DNA of 64,000 bases from Mitragyna speciosa (lineage: Eukaryota > Streptophyta > Magnoliopsida > Gentianales > Rubiaceae). The stretch covers positions 11,720,558 to 11,784,557 of the forward strand of contig CM045555.1 in NCBI GenBank assembly GCA_024721245.1. The letters are read 5' to 3'. Positions 11,001 through 22,844 of the stretch are shown here, one piece after another. Within the stretch, counting starts at the first letter, position 1, and each line of letters starts with the position of its first letter. The translations under genes and the position numbers were made by a program. The notes below the pieces were generated by a model. It had not been told where the DNA came from. It was given only the letters and a program-made list of their open reading frames with translations, and made no database searches.

Positions 11001-11660
11001 CTAGGTTTGAATCTTGTCAGAACTTAAGTTTGAATCTTTAAAGAATTTAAGTTTGACCCTTATTAGATCTTAAGCCTAAACATTATTTTATATTAGTTGT
11101 TAAGATTTGAAAGTACTAGCTGGCTAGTAATAAGTGAACCTCTCGTTGTAATTGGGATACATAGAATATTTTCTTTTGGGATTGGTTTTGGTACTGGTGG
11201 ATATTGACTCTATTACATTAGGTGTATCATATTGGTAAGTGGTGGCATTAAGTATTTGAAGTGTTAGTGAAGGGTTAAATGGTATGACCTAGATGGTTCG
11301 ATATACATTGTAGATGATTAATTATGTATGCTCATACAATTTGAAATAGCTGGTGTTTAAAGGATATCCTAAGCTTGAATCTTATTTGTGATTCTTTAAG
11401 TATGAGTATTTGTTGATTCTTTTGGGTGGTTAGTGTGTATATTGGACAGGATTGTTGGGACTAGATTAATTCACACTTTGGGGTGTACAACCTTAGTGTG
11501 GGTTGACTTAGTTTTGAGATCCATGTTTCGAGTAACTATTATTGATGATTGAGGATTTCGTTGTTTCTTCTATATGGGTTTAGCTTTACTTTGCTATGGA
11601 TTGTTTAGTATAAGTCCCTTGGTGTAGGTAGTTTAGCTCTAAACCCTGTTCTATTGCAGA

Positions 11661-11774
11661 ATGGCATCTCTTAAGAAAGTCAAGGTATGTAGAGGTTGCA
11701 ATAGCGTACACTCGGGAGAATGTAGATGGAAAATAGGAGCTTATTTCGGTTGTGAAGAGATGCCTTGGTATTAG
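11661..11774 (+). pseudogene. Gag zinc-knuckle fragment 1 (37 codons)
   Basis: An ATG-started frame ends at TAG and encodes a peptide with CRGCNSVHSGECR, followed by FGCEEM. This resembles the degenerate tail of the nucleocapsid of Tekay-type Gag, where a knuckle with an HSGECR signature precedes a C-X2-C knuckle. The second knuckle is not completed. It sits about 670 bp downstream of the primer site, ahead of any capsid sequence, so it is a displaced piece rather than the end of a normal Gag. Confidence 0.5.
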
Positions 11775-12164
11775 ACTTGTGTGAATTTTATAAGAAAGAG
11801 TGTCAACTTTGGTATTTTCTTTACACTCATCCTTTCATTTCATGAGCATAAGAGAAAATCCGTGAATGAGAAAGTAGTAACTATTCCCTCTGTCATGCAA
11901 ATTTTTAAAGCCATTAAGAAATGAGATGCCTGAAAACCTACGTGAATATAATTGAGAATGGCCTAGTTTATTTTCTAAGCTTGATTTTGAGGTGTAATAC
12001 TTAAGTATTGTTTATTATTAAGTCTTTCTGGGTTTAGATTTGAGTGATTTATTTTCTTTAAAACAGGTAGGTATGTCAGAGAGTGGGATAAGTGAGGCCA
12101 TCACGGCCATCAGGTACGGCTCCGTTGCAGCATGAGTACCATAGAGGACCAATAGTTCATTACC

Positions 12165-12557
12165 GTGAGGGATCAGGGCATCGTTACCGTATATTTTCAC
12201 CTTGCCCGTCGAGAACAGCCTACATGTGATTATTGGAGGACGTACTCCTACCCCGACCATGTTGTACTTTCATTGATTGAGGATAGTAAACGTGTTGAAC
12301 GCGAAGGTGAAACCTCCCGAGCTCGCGTACATGAGTTGAGAGAGATAGTGAGAGTTTAGGTTCAGAGGATCCGAGAGCTTGAGGCTGCTGTTCGGGAGGA
12401 ACAGCAAAGGGCCGATGCTTATCGAATGCAGTACCAGGATGCCCTCGCTGCTGTTACTAGCGAAACTTATGAGGCCGTGGTAGAAAAAATGCAACAAGTG
12501 GAAAGGACAAAGCCCTTGGTTCGAACTGATGCAAGCGAGGAAACGGGGAAGTACTAG
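12165..12557 (+). pseudogene. Broken coiled-coil-like frame in element B
   Basis: One frame reads for 130 codons with a single TAG at 12357-12359. The part after the stop is charged and helical-looking (RIRELEAAVREEQQRADAY) and ends with VEKMQQVERTKPLVRT before TAG at 12555. The ending resembles the product of 13900-14060 in the same element (VAVEKARQ; QVEETKSLVRT), so two diverged copies of one Gag-tail module seem to be present. No standard domain is recognised in the first half. Codons before the stop may belong to the same decayed protein. Function is unknown. Confidence 0.4.
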
Positions 12558-12617
12558 TGATTCTCGCTTATCAACTAAAATGCTCCAGGCCCTAAGGCAG
12601 GAAGGGGACCCGGAGGA

Positions 12618-12881
12618 GTGAGAATTGGGCATAGTGCTCAATCTGGAAGCACAAGAGGGGCTCTGATGGGTAAAGCTCTGCTAGGAAATGAACGAAAGGA
12701 GGACACTTCGAAAGAAACTCAACCTCCGACACTTCAACTTACTTGCAGATATTGTGGTAAAGGTAATCACACCGAAGAAAATTGCTGGAGGAAAAGCTGT
12801 AAATGTTTACGTTGTGGGAGTGCTGATCATCGAATGAGGCATTGCCCAAGACAGATGGCTAGTGGACAGAGTATAGCTTAG
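12618..12881 (+). pseudogene. Gag nucleocapsid fragment with two CCHC zinc knuckles
   Basis: An 87-codon frame carries CRYCGKGNHTEENC and CLRCGSADHRMRHC, both exact C-X2-C-X4-H-X4-C knuckles, separated by seven residues. Such knuckles bind RNA in the nucleocapsid part of Gag. Here they precede the capsid sequence (13248 onward), the reverse of normal Gag order, so the internal region looks rearranged or assembled from more than one Gag copy. The frame is open but there is no sign that it starts at its own promoter or is translated. Confidence 0.65.
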
Positions 12882-13247
12882 CCAGGGTACAAGGACCTTA
12901 ATAAAGTCAGAGGAAGTGGAAACAAGTGAAAAGCGTCGGCTCGAATTTATGCTCTAGATAAGCGCGATGCCTAGGAATATGTATAGAAGCTTATGCTTAT
13001 TTTGTTATGTTTGTATGTGTGTTATGTTTGATGTGTAAAACTTTTGAACCTATGTATATCATATTATGTTTTATATGTGGGACTTTTGAAATGTGTAAAT
13101 TGAATAACATGTATATATATGTGACTCTATTTGGCATGATATTTGCTTCCCTTGTCTTCTTCATGAATTGGTGCATTTTTATACGTCTCATTAATTATTA
13201 CGTGAATCTTGAAATCAGTAGTTAATATTATTTTAGAATATTGAGTG

Positions 13248-13990
13248 ATGGCGAGTCAAGGGAGAGGAGGACCCCGTCGACAAGATCGTGAAGAGGGCAC
13301 CCCGTCGAACGAAAACCCCAAACCCTGGGGCTGACCCGATGATAGCCGTGTTAAACCGCATGACTGATGTTTTGACCCAGCTTGGAAACCGGCAAAACCC
13401 AGGAATAGAAGTTGGTAACCCTCATAGAAATCCAATAGTAGGGGAAGATGTCGCTTTAGAAAGATTTGAAAAATTTAACCCTCCTAAGTTCAATGGCAGT
13501 CCAAACCCTGAAAGTGCTGAGAAATGGTTGGAAGATATTGAGAAAATTTTCGCTGCCTTAAGATACCCTGACGAAAGGCAAGTTAAATTTGCTATATTTC
13601 AGTTAGAAAGTGCTGCTACACCTTGGTGGAATTTGGTAAATACTAAGTGGGAACGATACTAGACCCCGAGAACGTGGGCCAATTTCACCCGAGAGTTTAA
13701 GGAAAAATATATCCCTATACGAGTGCAAGAGAAGCGGGAGGAGGAATTTTTGAAGTTAAGACAGGGATTGATAAGTGTTGCAAAGTATGAAGCTCAATTT
13801 ACAAAATTATCTCGACATGCTCCTGAGATGATAGCTACAGAACGATGAAGGAAAAGGCGGTTTATTCAAGGTTTAAATTGGAAATTCAGGAGGCCCTGGC
13901 CGCCGCTATTATGGAGACGTATGAAGTCGCGGTAGAGAAAGCACGGCAGGGTGGCAAGCTGATAGGTATCCCGTGATAGTGACCCTGAGA
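13248..13990 (+). pseudogene. Gag capsid-like pseudogene of element B
   Basis: ATG at 13248 starts a Gag-like N-terminus (MASQGRGGPRRQDREEGT). The frame shifts near 13310, then continues with ERFEKFNPPKFNGSPNPESA and WLEDIEKIFAALRYPDERQV, the retrotransposon Gag (capsid) signature of Tekay-type chromoviruses. Next comes the TPWW motif. The reading is broken by TAG at 13660 and TGA near 13846. A second frameshift near 13880 is needed to read the EALAAAIMETYEVAVEKARQ segment. Sequence similarity then runs into the polypurine tract with no pol between. It would have formed the particle shell; here it is inactive as written. Confidence 0.75.
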
Positions 13991-14112
13991 ACTGTCACAG
14001 GTAGAGGAGACTAAATCTTTGGTTCGGACTTTTCAAGCAAGGAAACGTGGAAGTGCTAGTTATCCCCGACTATTCGAAAATCCAGGTAGAATTTCGAGGA
14101 CGAAATTCTTTT

Positions 14113-14125
14113 AAGGGGGGGAGGA
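14113..14125 (+). other. Polypurine tract of element B
   Basis: AAGGGGGGGAGGA lies immediately before the 3' LTR start at 14126, preceded by GAGGACGAAATTCTTTT, a phrase common at this site in plant Ty3/Gypsy elements. It is the expected second-strand primer. Confidence 0.85.
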
Positions 14126-16369
14126 TGTAACACCCTAGAAATTCATGCCAAAACCATTTATTTTGTATTATGTTCATTAGAAAAAAAAATATTTGAAGGG
14201 CCGAAATTAGTGAAAAATAATAAGGAATGATTTTCTATTTTACTAGCATGTTGTACCATTTCCTTTAAGAGTTGTACCAAGAAGTCTTGCAAGATTAAAT
14301 ATAAGATAAGTGACAAAAATCTCTTCTAATTACACATTGGCCAAGTGGAGATTAATTTGCTAAGAAAGTCAAGTTTTACTTTTAGTTTTGTCTTGCTTTG
14401 ATTGGTCCAACTTTTTCCTAATTCTTTTCCATTTCTTTTCTTCTTTACTTATGCATTTTTTCTCTCTTTTTCTTCTTCTCAAAACCGGCCCTTCTTCTCC
14501 CTCTTTTCTCTCCATTTTCTTTCATTTTCTTGGAGCTTTTACATCCATTTAATCACTTTTCATCCATAGAAATTGAGTTGATTTTCCTCCTAAGCAACAA
14601 TCTTGTCTTACTAAAGGTATTTCCCAAGAACTTCTCTTCTTATTTCAAGTATAAATTCATAGTTTTGTAGCTTTTAAACCATGTCTTTAATGTTAAGTAT
14701 GATTTATTTTAGCCATGAAATATGAAGTTTTCTTCCATGAATATGAGATTTATGAACTTGTATGACTTGTAGATAGTGAATTAAACTTGAAATGGCATGA
14801 TTTAGGTTTGATTTGGTTGAAGAACTTGGAGTAGTTTATGTGGTTTTGTGATGAATTTGGGTGAAATTGAAGTGAGTTTGATGTGAAATTGGTAGAACTA
14901 CTTGAGATTGGGTTGTTTGGATGTTTTTCTTGCAGGTTTAAAATTTTGGGTTAGTCCGATTATAGGGGAAGTGCTGCCGAAATTTCGGTAAAACCTAAGA
15001 AATAAAAGTGAATAGGCTATGATTTAGAGTTTTATAAGCTGTAATTTAGTGATTTGAACGTGCAGAAATTTTCGTAGACGAACCATTAGTGAATTAAACC
15101 TTTCCGAGCGAAACTCTAAAAGTTAGAAAACCCTAATTTTGAAAACCCTAAACCCTAGGGTAAAACCCTAAACTCCAAAACCCTAGAAATTTAACCCTAG
15201 AAAGACTTGGGGTATTTCTTGAATTTCCTTATGAAATTCTTAGATTTTAATCAGGTTTTTATACGATTATTTTTTCTCGTGAATTTCAGGATCCGCAAGT
15301 GAGACCCAACCTTATCGCGAGATATTTTCTTAGGCTTCAGGTGAGTGTTCTTACGTGTGCATGATGCATGAAATGCCATGTAATATTTGACATTATTATT
15401 TCGATGCATGAAATGATATGTTATACTTGACATGATTATCTAATGAAATGTGTTACTTGAGGAAGGATGTGTACTTTATCGCATCTATTCTGCAATGTGT
15501 TACATGCTTTCACTATTATATGTGTTATTTGTGATTGAGACTTCCGTGACTAACTTCACCGTTATTTCACAGGTTAGTCAACCCATTCATGAGTTGGAGG
15601 TTATAAGGTGCTGGGTATTTTAGGGCGTGTTGTTCTTTCCCCAAATGAGTTGAATTCCTCTAAGAGGCCAACTCCGGATTGAATTATCTTGCTTGTTGGC
15701 CCTTCCAAGGTTGAGATTACTCCTGGATGTGGTAGCTTGTACAGAGGTTATAAGGTGAATGGTGGTTAGGGTTCTCGCGTGATAATACTGGCAGTGACCT
15801 TGATAAAGACCTGAGCTATTATCTCGGTCCGAACGTCTTGGTTACATGTTCAGTACTTGCTACTTCTGCGGTTGAGCTTGCTCCCGTAGTTGAGCCCCGT
15901 ATCCGCCATTGACTACTTGTTAATTAAAATGTTCATATATTGTTTATTTAACTTGTCAAATATTTTATCGAATAAAATCATATTTTACTGGTATGGTTGC
16001 ATGACTTGAGCACTCACTGGGCTATTATAGCTCATCTCATTTATTTGTTTTCTTTAACCAGGTTTCCCAAAATACTAAAGCTGGAAAAGCTGATTTTTGG
16101 ACATTGTACATGTTTCGTTTTGTGTATTTTGTTAGCCACTTGTTTAGGCTATTCCTGTACATACTATGTAAATTTTAGTGTGTAAAACCCTTTTGTAATA
16201 CTTGTACTTCAAATGAATTTTATGAATATATTCCTTGATGAATGTGTTTTATTTTGCATTAATTATGTGTACGTATTGAGCGAGTGCGTGATTCGAGTCC
16301 TGGCGAGAAGCTAGGTAGGCAGTCCGCTAAGCCCTTTGGTGCGCCTCTGGGTAAGGTGGGGCTGTCACA
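14126..16369 (+). repeat. 3' LTR of element B
   Basis: TGTAACACCCTAGAAATTC to GGGGCTGTCACA, 2244 bp, collinear with 8739-10986. Over about 600 bp (9076-9680 against 14460-15060) I count only about four differences, while the first 340 bp differ at about a dozen sites. Confidence 0.9.
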
Positions 16370-16374
16370 CCCCC

Positions 16375-16840
16375 CCTCCCAAAAAAAAAGTAGCCTTCTG
16401 CCATGGCTATACAACAAAATTCAATTGCATCCATCAATTCCCTCCAACATCATCATCGCCACCATCCCCACTTGTAATCCCATCATCAGATTTTAGGAGA
16501 TTTGAGGGGATTTTTGTTGATTTTCTCCTATTTTTTCAAGATCATCAGAGCACTTCACACACACAACTCTGACTCTCTCAACCTTCCCTTCACTTCACCT
16601 GCACAAAATTCACTCTTGCATTATCTCCCTTTTCCCCTCGGCTCACAGATTTCAGCCATCAGCACAAACACACATTGCACACACCTGCACTCCTCCCTTG
16701 TTTCCATCATCTGCAATACTTCCCACAAATGCACACACACGGATCATCTTGATAGGCAACACACCAATTCACACACGTCACACACACACAACTCATACAC
16801 CATCATCACTATTATTCTTCATTTTTCACAACAGGACACT
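16375..16840 (+). mobile_element. Tat/Ogre-like 3' LTR, + strand, segment 2 of 5
   Basis: Sequence between the right duplication of B (CCCCC, 16370-16374) and solo LTR C. It is rich in CA runs (CACACACAC near 16730 and 16780). The - strand LTR carries matching TGTGTG-rich sequence at 27940-28110. Open frames across it are low-complexity and not genes. Confidence 0.6.
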
Positions 16841-19800
16841 TGTAACACCCTAGAAATTCATGCCAAAAACATTTATTTTGTATTATGTTCATTAGAAAAA
16901 AAAAAAAGAGGGCCGAAATTAGTGAGAAGAAATAAGAAATTGATTTTCTATTTTACTAGCATGTTGTACCATTTCCTTTAGGAGTTGTACCTAGAAGTCT
17001 TGCAAGATTTATTATAGGATAACTAACAAAAATCTCTTCTAATTAAACATTGCCAAGTGTAGTCTTCCATGGTTAAGAAAGTCAAGATTACTTTGTTCTT
17101 GTCTTGCTTTGATTGGTCCAAGTGTTGTCCGAATTTTCTCTATTTCTTTTCTTCTTCACTTAATCACTTTTTCTCTCTTTTTCTTTAGCTTGGCCGATTT
17201 TCCCTTTCTCTCTTTTCTCTCCATTTTCTTTCATTTTCTTGGAGCATTTTCCTTCCATTTAATCATCTTTCATCCATAGAAATTAAGTTGATCTTCCTCC
17301 TAAGCAACAATCTTGCCTTATTAAAGGTATTTACCAAGAACTTCTCTTATTATTTCAAGTATAATTTGTAGTTTTTATAGCTTTTACCCATGTCTTTAAA
17401 GTTAAGTATGATTTATTTTAGCCATGAAATATGAAGTTTTATTCCATGAATATGAGGTTTATGGACTTGTATGCTTGTAGATAGTGATTTAAACTTGAAA
17501 TATCATGATTTGAGTGTGATTTGGTTGAAGAATCTTGGAGTAGTTTAGGTGTTTTTGTAAGGTAATAAGGGGAGTAACGCAGCGGAAAATTTAAAAATTT
17601 ATTACCTTAGCCATGGATCTCTTTGATGTAATCTATACGATTAAAGGGTGTTTAGCACAAATACCTCAAGCATAGAAGGTTTCCATGCTTCAAAGGGCAA
17701 GATCCTATTCGATGAAGGTGTTGATCTACCATGAAAAGCCCTCCAAGTGTAGAGCCTCCAACAGTATCCACACGAACATGATCTTTAGGAACCTTTGGGC
17801 TTGCTTGCCTTGCCTTTCGAGTGCTAGCTCCCTTGAATATCATGAAGAACACAAGAAGAAGAAAGAAGTTGAAACCCTAACAATTAGGGAAGGAGGTGTA
17901 GCGTTTTTCTTGGAGAGAAAAACGCCACCAAGCTCTCAATTTTTCTCTCTCTAAATTTTGTGTTATGTTTCATCAATCAATCAAGAGTCAAGGCATGGAC
18001 TTATTTATAGATGTAGTATCCTAGTCTTTTAAGGAAACAAGAGCAATTGGAAACCAAGAAGGTTTAGGAAGCTTACCTTAAGCTAATCCTATTCCTTTAG
18101 GAAACCTATTCCAAAAGGAAACCAAATAGCTTCTTAATTCCTTTTAGGAAACTAATTTCCATCAAGACTTAGAATATTTATAATTAAGTCCTTTAAGTTA
18201 ATTTATCACATAAATTAACCCCATAAGTATCTTATACTTATCTTAATTAACAATTTAACCCAAAGACCATGTTCTTATTGTGTGTGACCCATTAGGTTCC
18301 ATTCACGTTGGCAATAAGTACAAATTATAACTCATTAATTAATTAATTAAGAGCCAGATAAATTAACACTTTAATTTATCATTAATTCACTAATTAATTA
18401 ATTTGCACTTATAGATCATGAGTGGCGTCTAGCAATGCATCATGACCACCCAAGTGAATAGGAAAGTCATATGGTAGACTACACCTATCAATGACAATGT
18501 TACCGTGTAATTAATATCCTTTCACCACACTATATCCCAATTAGTCTAAGAGTGTAGTGCGCACTCTTTAAATGACTAATTAATGATTTCTTGTTCCCGA
18601 AATATAACTTTCCATAAAAGTATAACCTTGAAACTCTTTCAAGTCATACTTTCACTTTTGCGCAAAAGATTCTTTAAGTCATATTTCAACAAGTGGCCAA
18701 TCCGGGATATACTCTCCTATAATAAGGAGTGGTGAATCCTATATCGATTACTCACTATCCTTCCATGCTTCATACTATACCCAATCTCTACCGTATGGGC
18801 TACTCTTTTACGAGCATCCGAGCAATAGAGTCAAAGCATAGCAATCCACACTCAAGATACCATGGTAATCTCAAGTCTAAGGATCACTTACACCATTGCC
18901 ATTAAGAGTATAATTCATTAGCACTATGAATAGTAACTCTTCGGCGGATCAATCCAATGAACTTGTTCTCTAACAAGCATCCACATACCAGCTTAGGTGT
19001 CACACGCCATAGTTGACGAGATCAACTACTACTTACCATAAGTAGAGGCAAAGTATGTGCTAGTCTTCCCATATTAATGATGTCCAATCTCATTAATACT
19101 ACGACTAGGGATATTTAAGAATATAACTTAATGTGTAATAAGAGTCTCATCATTGTAACTCTTACAATCTCTTATACACAGTTAATATTCTATGGACTTT
19201 ATCAAATAAACAAGTAATATTAATAACAAGTATTAAATGACAAAGAAAATGCCACATATATAAGTATAACACGAAATAAGCGTAATAAAAATCCCAAAAA
19301 CTAACTTGGTTTTAGGGCATACACTAACAGTTTTTGTGATGAATTTGAATAGAATTGAATTGAGTTTGATGTGAGATTAGTAGAACTACTTGAAATTGGG
19401 GTTGTTGGACATTTTCTTGTAGGTTTAAAATTTTTGGGTTAGTCCGATTATAGGAGAAGTGCTGCCAAAATTTCGATAAAACCTAGGAAATAAAAGTAAT
19501 TAGGCTATGATTTAAGACTTTATACGCTGTAATTTAGTGATTTAAGCGTGCAGAAATTTTTGTAGATTAGCTATTAGTGGATTAAACCTTTCCGAGCAAA
19601 ACCCTAGAAAGTTAGAAAACCCTAATTTTGAAAACCCTAAACCCTAGGGTAAAACCCTAAGCTCCAAAACCCTAAAAATTAAACCCTAGAAAGACTTGGG
19701 GTATTTCTTGAATTTCCTTATGAAATTTCTTAGATTTTAGTCAGGATTTTTATACGATTATTTCTTTTGAATTTCAAGATCCGAAAGTGAGACTCAACCT

Positions 19801-20852
19801 TACCGCGAAATCTTTTCTTAGACATTTAAGGTGAGTGTTCTTATGTGTGTATGATGCATGAAATGCCATGTACTACTTGACATCATTATTTTGATGCATA
19901 AAATGCTATGATATACTTGACATGATTATCTAGTGATATGTGTTACTTGAGGAAAGATGTGTACTTTATCGCATCCATTCCGCAATGTGTTATATGCTTT
20001 CACTATTATATGTGTTATTTGTGATTGAGACTTTCGTGACTAACTTCACCGTTACTTCACGGATAGTCAACCCGGCTGCACGTGGGAGGATATAAGGTGT
20101 TGGGTGTTTTAGGGCATGATGTTCTTTCCCTAATGAGTTGAATTCCTCTAAGAGGCCAACTCTGGATTGAACTATCTTGCTTGTTGGCCCTTCCAAGGTT
20201 GAAATTTCTTCCTGGAGGTGGTAGCTTGTTTGGAGGTTATAAGGTGAATGGTGGCTAGGGTCTTGCTTGTTTATACTGGAATGTTCCTTGGCAAAGATCT
20301 GAACTATTTTCTCGGTCTGAACGTCTTGGTTACATGATCAGTGCTTGCTCCATCTGCGGTTAAGCTTGCTTCCGTAGTTGAGCCTCGTATCCGCCATTGA
20401 CTACTTGTTATTTAAATTGTTCACAAATTGTTTATTTACTCGTTAAATATTTTATCGAACAAAATCACATTTTACTGGTATGGTTGCATGACTTGAGCAC
20501 TCACTGGGCTATTATAGCTCATCCCGTTCATTTGTTTTCCTTAACCAGGTTTCCCAAAAATACTAAAGCTGGAAAAGTTGATTTTGGACTGTACATGTTT
20601 CGTTTTGTATATTTTAATAGCCACTTGTTTAGGCTATTCTTGCACATACTGTGTAAATTTTAGTGTGTAAAATATTTTGTAATATTTGTACTTCAAATAA
20701 ATTTTATGAATATATTTCTTTACGAATGTGTTTTATTTTGCATTAATTATGTGTATGTATTAAGCGAGTGCGTGATTTGAGTCCTGGCGAGAGCCAGGCA
20801 GGTAGTCCGCTAAGCCCTTTGGTGCGCCTCTGGGTAAGGTGGGGCTATCACA
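16841..20852 (+). mobile_element. Solo LTR C, Tekay/Del-type family, with nested insertion
   Basis: Starts TGTAACACCCTAGAAATTC and ends GGGGCTATCACA, flanked by ACACT at 16836-16840 and 20853-20857. It is closest to the LTRs of B (same 2.2-kb subfamily). Without the inserted 1.77-kb LTR (17556-19329) and its 5-bp duplication, it is 2233 bp. It carries the same telomere-like cluster (about 19620-19680) and splice-like blocks as its relatives. Confidence 0.9.
17556..19329 (-). mobile_element. Solo LTR, 1.77-kb family, copy 2, nested in C
   Basis: On the + strand it reads TGTAAGGTAATAA ... GCATACACTAACA with GTTTT duplicated at 17551-17555 and 19330-19334. It is the reverse-complement partner of 5615-7381 and gives the intact TGTTAGTGTATGCCC start. 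The bases TAAGGTAATAA and TTATTACCTTA at 17557-17612 can pair as a hairpin at the LTR's 3' end. No coding sequence. Confidence 0.9.
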
Positions 20853-20857
20853 ACACT

Positions 20858-21661
20858 CACCAATTCACTCACCTCTCTCACGGCCCTCACTCCACACTCA
20901 TCAACTTAGATTCTCAATCTCTTCCCTCACTTCACTTGCACACAGACACACAAAACTCTCCATCACCCTCAGTTTCCCTTCACTTCCACTTCCAGACACA
21001 ATTCTCTCTCACTCTTGCCCTTCCTGCAAATCACTAGCACATACATCACACACACTCACTTTGCCATTCTCTCTGCCTATTTTCTCTCATCAGAGCACTC
21101 TCACACAAGAACTCATTCACTCACAATTCACTCAACCCCTCAATTCTCTCTACATCTCCCTCACAACAGAACACTCAAACACTCACAAACAATTCACAGG
21201 CATACACGCTCACTTGCATACACAATCAGTCACATACATGCACACACATTGAGTCACACACACGCAATAACACACAAAAATCAAGCACCACCACCTAAAA
21301 CCAGCATTGCCCAAACCATCAACAAGCTCCTCCAAAGTCCAAGCTATCCATTGACCATCAAATTCCACCAAACCACCACCCAATTGCAAATCCACCCCGA
21401 AAATCACTGCAGTCACATAGTAGGATCAAAAGCTAGCCCATTACCACTACTTCTCCACCCACCTCCTTCTACCACCAAAACCACTAACAGCCCCCCTGCT
21501 CCCCAAAAACCTGCCACCACTGGACCTCCATCACCACCCAAACGCCGTCGGAGAACCCACAATTTCCTAATCCACCATCACCTCTACTTCCATATCTTCT
21601 CAAGTCAGGTAAGAAAACTTTTTCCCCTCCTTTAATTTCTCATTGTATAAGCATTAACACG
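20858..21661 (+). mobile_element. Tat/Ogre-like 3' LTR, + strand, segment 3 of 5
   Basis: Follows solo LTR C and continues the CA- and CCA-rich part of the LTR. A 206-codon open frame (21015-21635) is rich in His, Thr, Ser and Pro because of the CA-repeat base composition and shows no domain. It ends next to a donor-like CAG/GTAAGA at 21605-21615. Solo LTR G follows, its left duplication ACACG being 21657-21661. Confidence 0.55.
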
Positions 21662-22661
21662 TGAAACGATCGGGAGTGGCCCCTTTCATATATCACAAGA
21701 ATATCTCCCTAAAGATCATCTTGAAGAAACAGGCGATAATTTAATCCAAATCCTCCCGCTAAGTTGGACCAAATTATCTTAAAAGTAACAACCTCGTTAA
21801 ACTTTAGACCAACTTTGATTCGTAAACCAAAGCAACCTAAACGTGGAGATTGGTCGCCTTAAATTCAACCCTTGTAGAAATCTTGAACCAAAGGATAAAC
21901 TTTGCTAGACCGATATGAGCGAGTTCATTCGTCTAACCTAATCTATTCTAAGAACTTGATCAAGACAAGAAGAAAAACTCTAAGCAAGGTTGGGTTTTGA
22001 CCACCACAAGAATCACTCTTGATAAGGTCATAGTTCTCATTAGCAAGAACTAAAGAAAAACTCTCATGAAAGAGAAGAAGAATTTTATTAATTCATCAAA
22101 CATCAAAACTTATCTAAAATTCATAGTAGTGTTTTGGCCTATAAATAGGCTTTGCATAACAACATATAGAAAGTTCTAGAAACTTAACATAGAGCACTAG
22201 TTGTAACCTAACACAATATGGTAACTTTCTAAGAGGTTACAACTTATAAACAAAATAGAAAACCTAACATAAAAGAATTAACTTAAAAATTCATCATAAA
22301 ATAAATAAATGGGCTAGTCATCCCACCTTGGACTCCATTGGGCTTCAATCTTGCAATTTTAAGGCCTTCAACTTGGATCCATCACACCTAGCCAACTTGT
22401 GGATCCATCACACCTAGCCAACTTCTGGGCATCATCTTTGGACTATATGCTACTTCTTGGGCCTTTTTTTTGAATGCATGCTTAATCCAAAACCAAAACA
22501 CAATCTTCAAGTCCAATCCCCTTGATTGATTCACAGATTCTCTAAGCTCAAGAACAGTTGAAAATATGAGACTCCTTGTAGAATCTTTCAAATCATATAA
22601 ATTGACGAATATTATTGATGAAACTTCCAAATTGGAAATGGGCGCTACCACGCACGTATCA
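21662..22661 (-). mobile_element. Solo LTR G (1000 bp), Ty3/Gypsy-type
   Basis: On the + strand it runs TGAAACGATCGGGAGTGG ... CGCACGTATCA between ACACG duplications (21657-21661 and 22662-22666). On the - strand it starts TGATACGTGCG. A CCTATAAATAGG box is near 22139-22150. Short phrases (GAGCGAGTTCATTC, AACTTGATCAAGACAAGA) resemble the LTRs of the chromovirus-like element at 35827-43493, suggesting a related family. Confidence 0.8.
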
Positions 22662-22787
22662 ACACGTTTTTGCATGTTTAATTTACTCATAGATTTGCAC
22701 TTGAAATCTTAGGAGTAATTGAGAAATCTTGGTTCAAAGAATTAGGGAGTTCAGACAATTGAGGGGGGATTCAATTCGGGTTTTAGT

Positions 22788-22844
<57 letters not shown>

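Larger units (their letters stand above)
8739..16369 (+). mobile_element. Element B: complete non-autonomous Tekay/Del-type LTR element (TR-GAG-like)
   Basis: Two LTRs of 2248 and 2244 bp flank a 3.1-kb internal region. There is a primer site for initiator tRNA-Met, a polypurine tract, and identical 5-bp duplications (CCCCC at 8734-8738 and 16370-16374). Internal pieces resemble Gag (capsid, CCHC knuckles) but no protease, RT, RNase H or integrase is visible, so mobilisation would depend on a relative. The LTR pair differs at roughly 40-55 positions by eye, i.e. about 2%, and the differences are unevenly spread. It lies inside the + strand Tat/Ogre-like LTR. The layout resembles elements described as TR-GAG (terminal repeats plus gag only). 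Confidence 0.85.

Noticed and set aside
16284..16981. Frames spanning the end of B and the start of C
   Set aside because: They cross insertion boundaries (16369/16375, 16841), so they did not exist before the insertions and have no domain.
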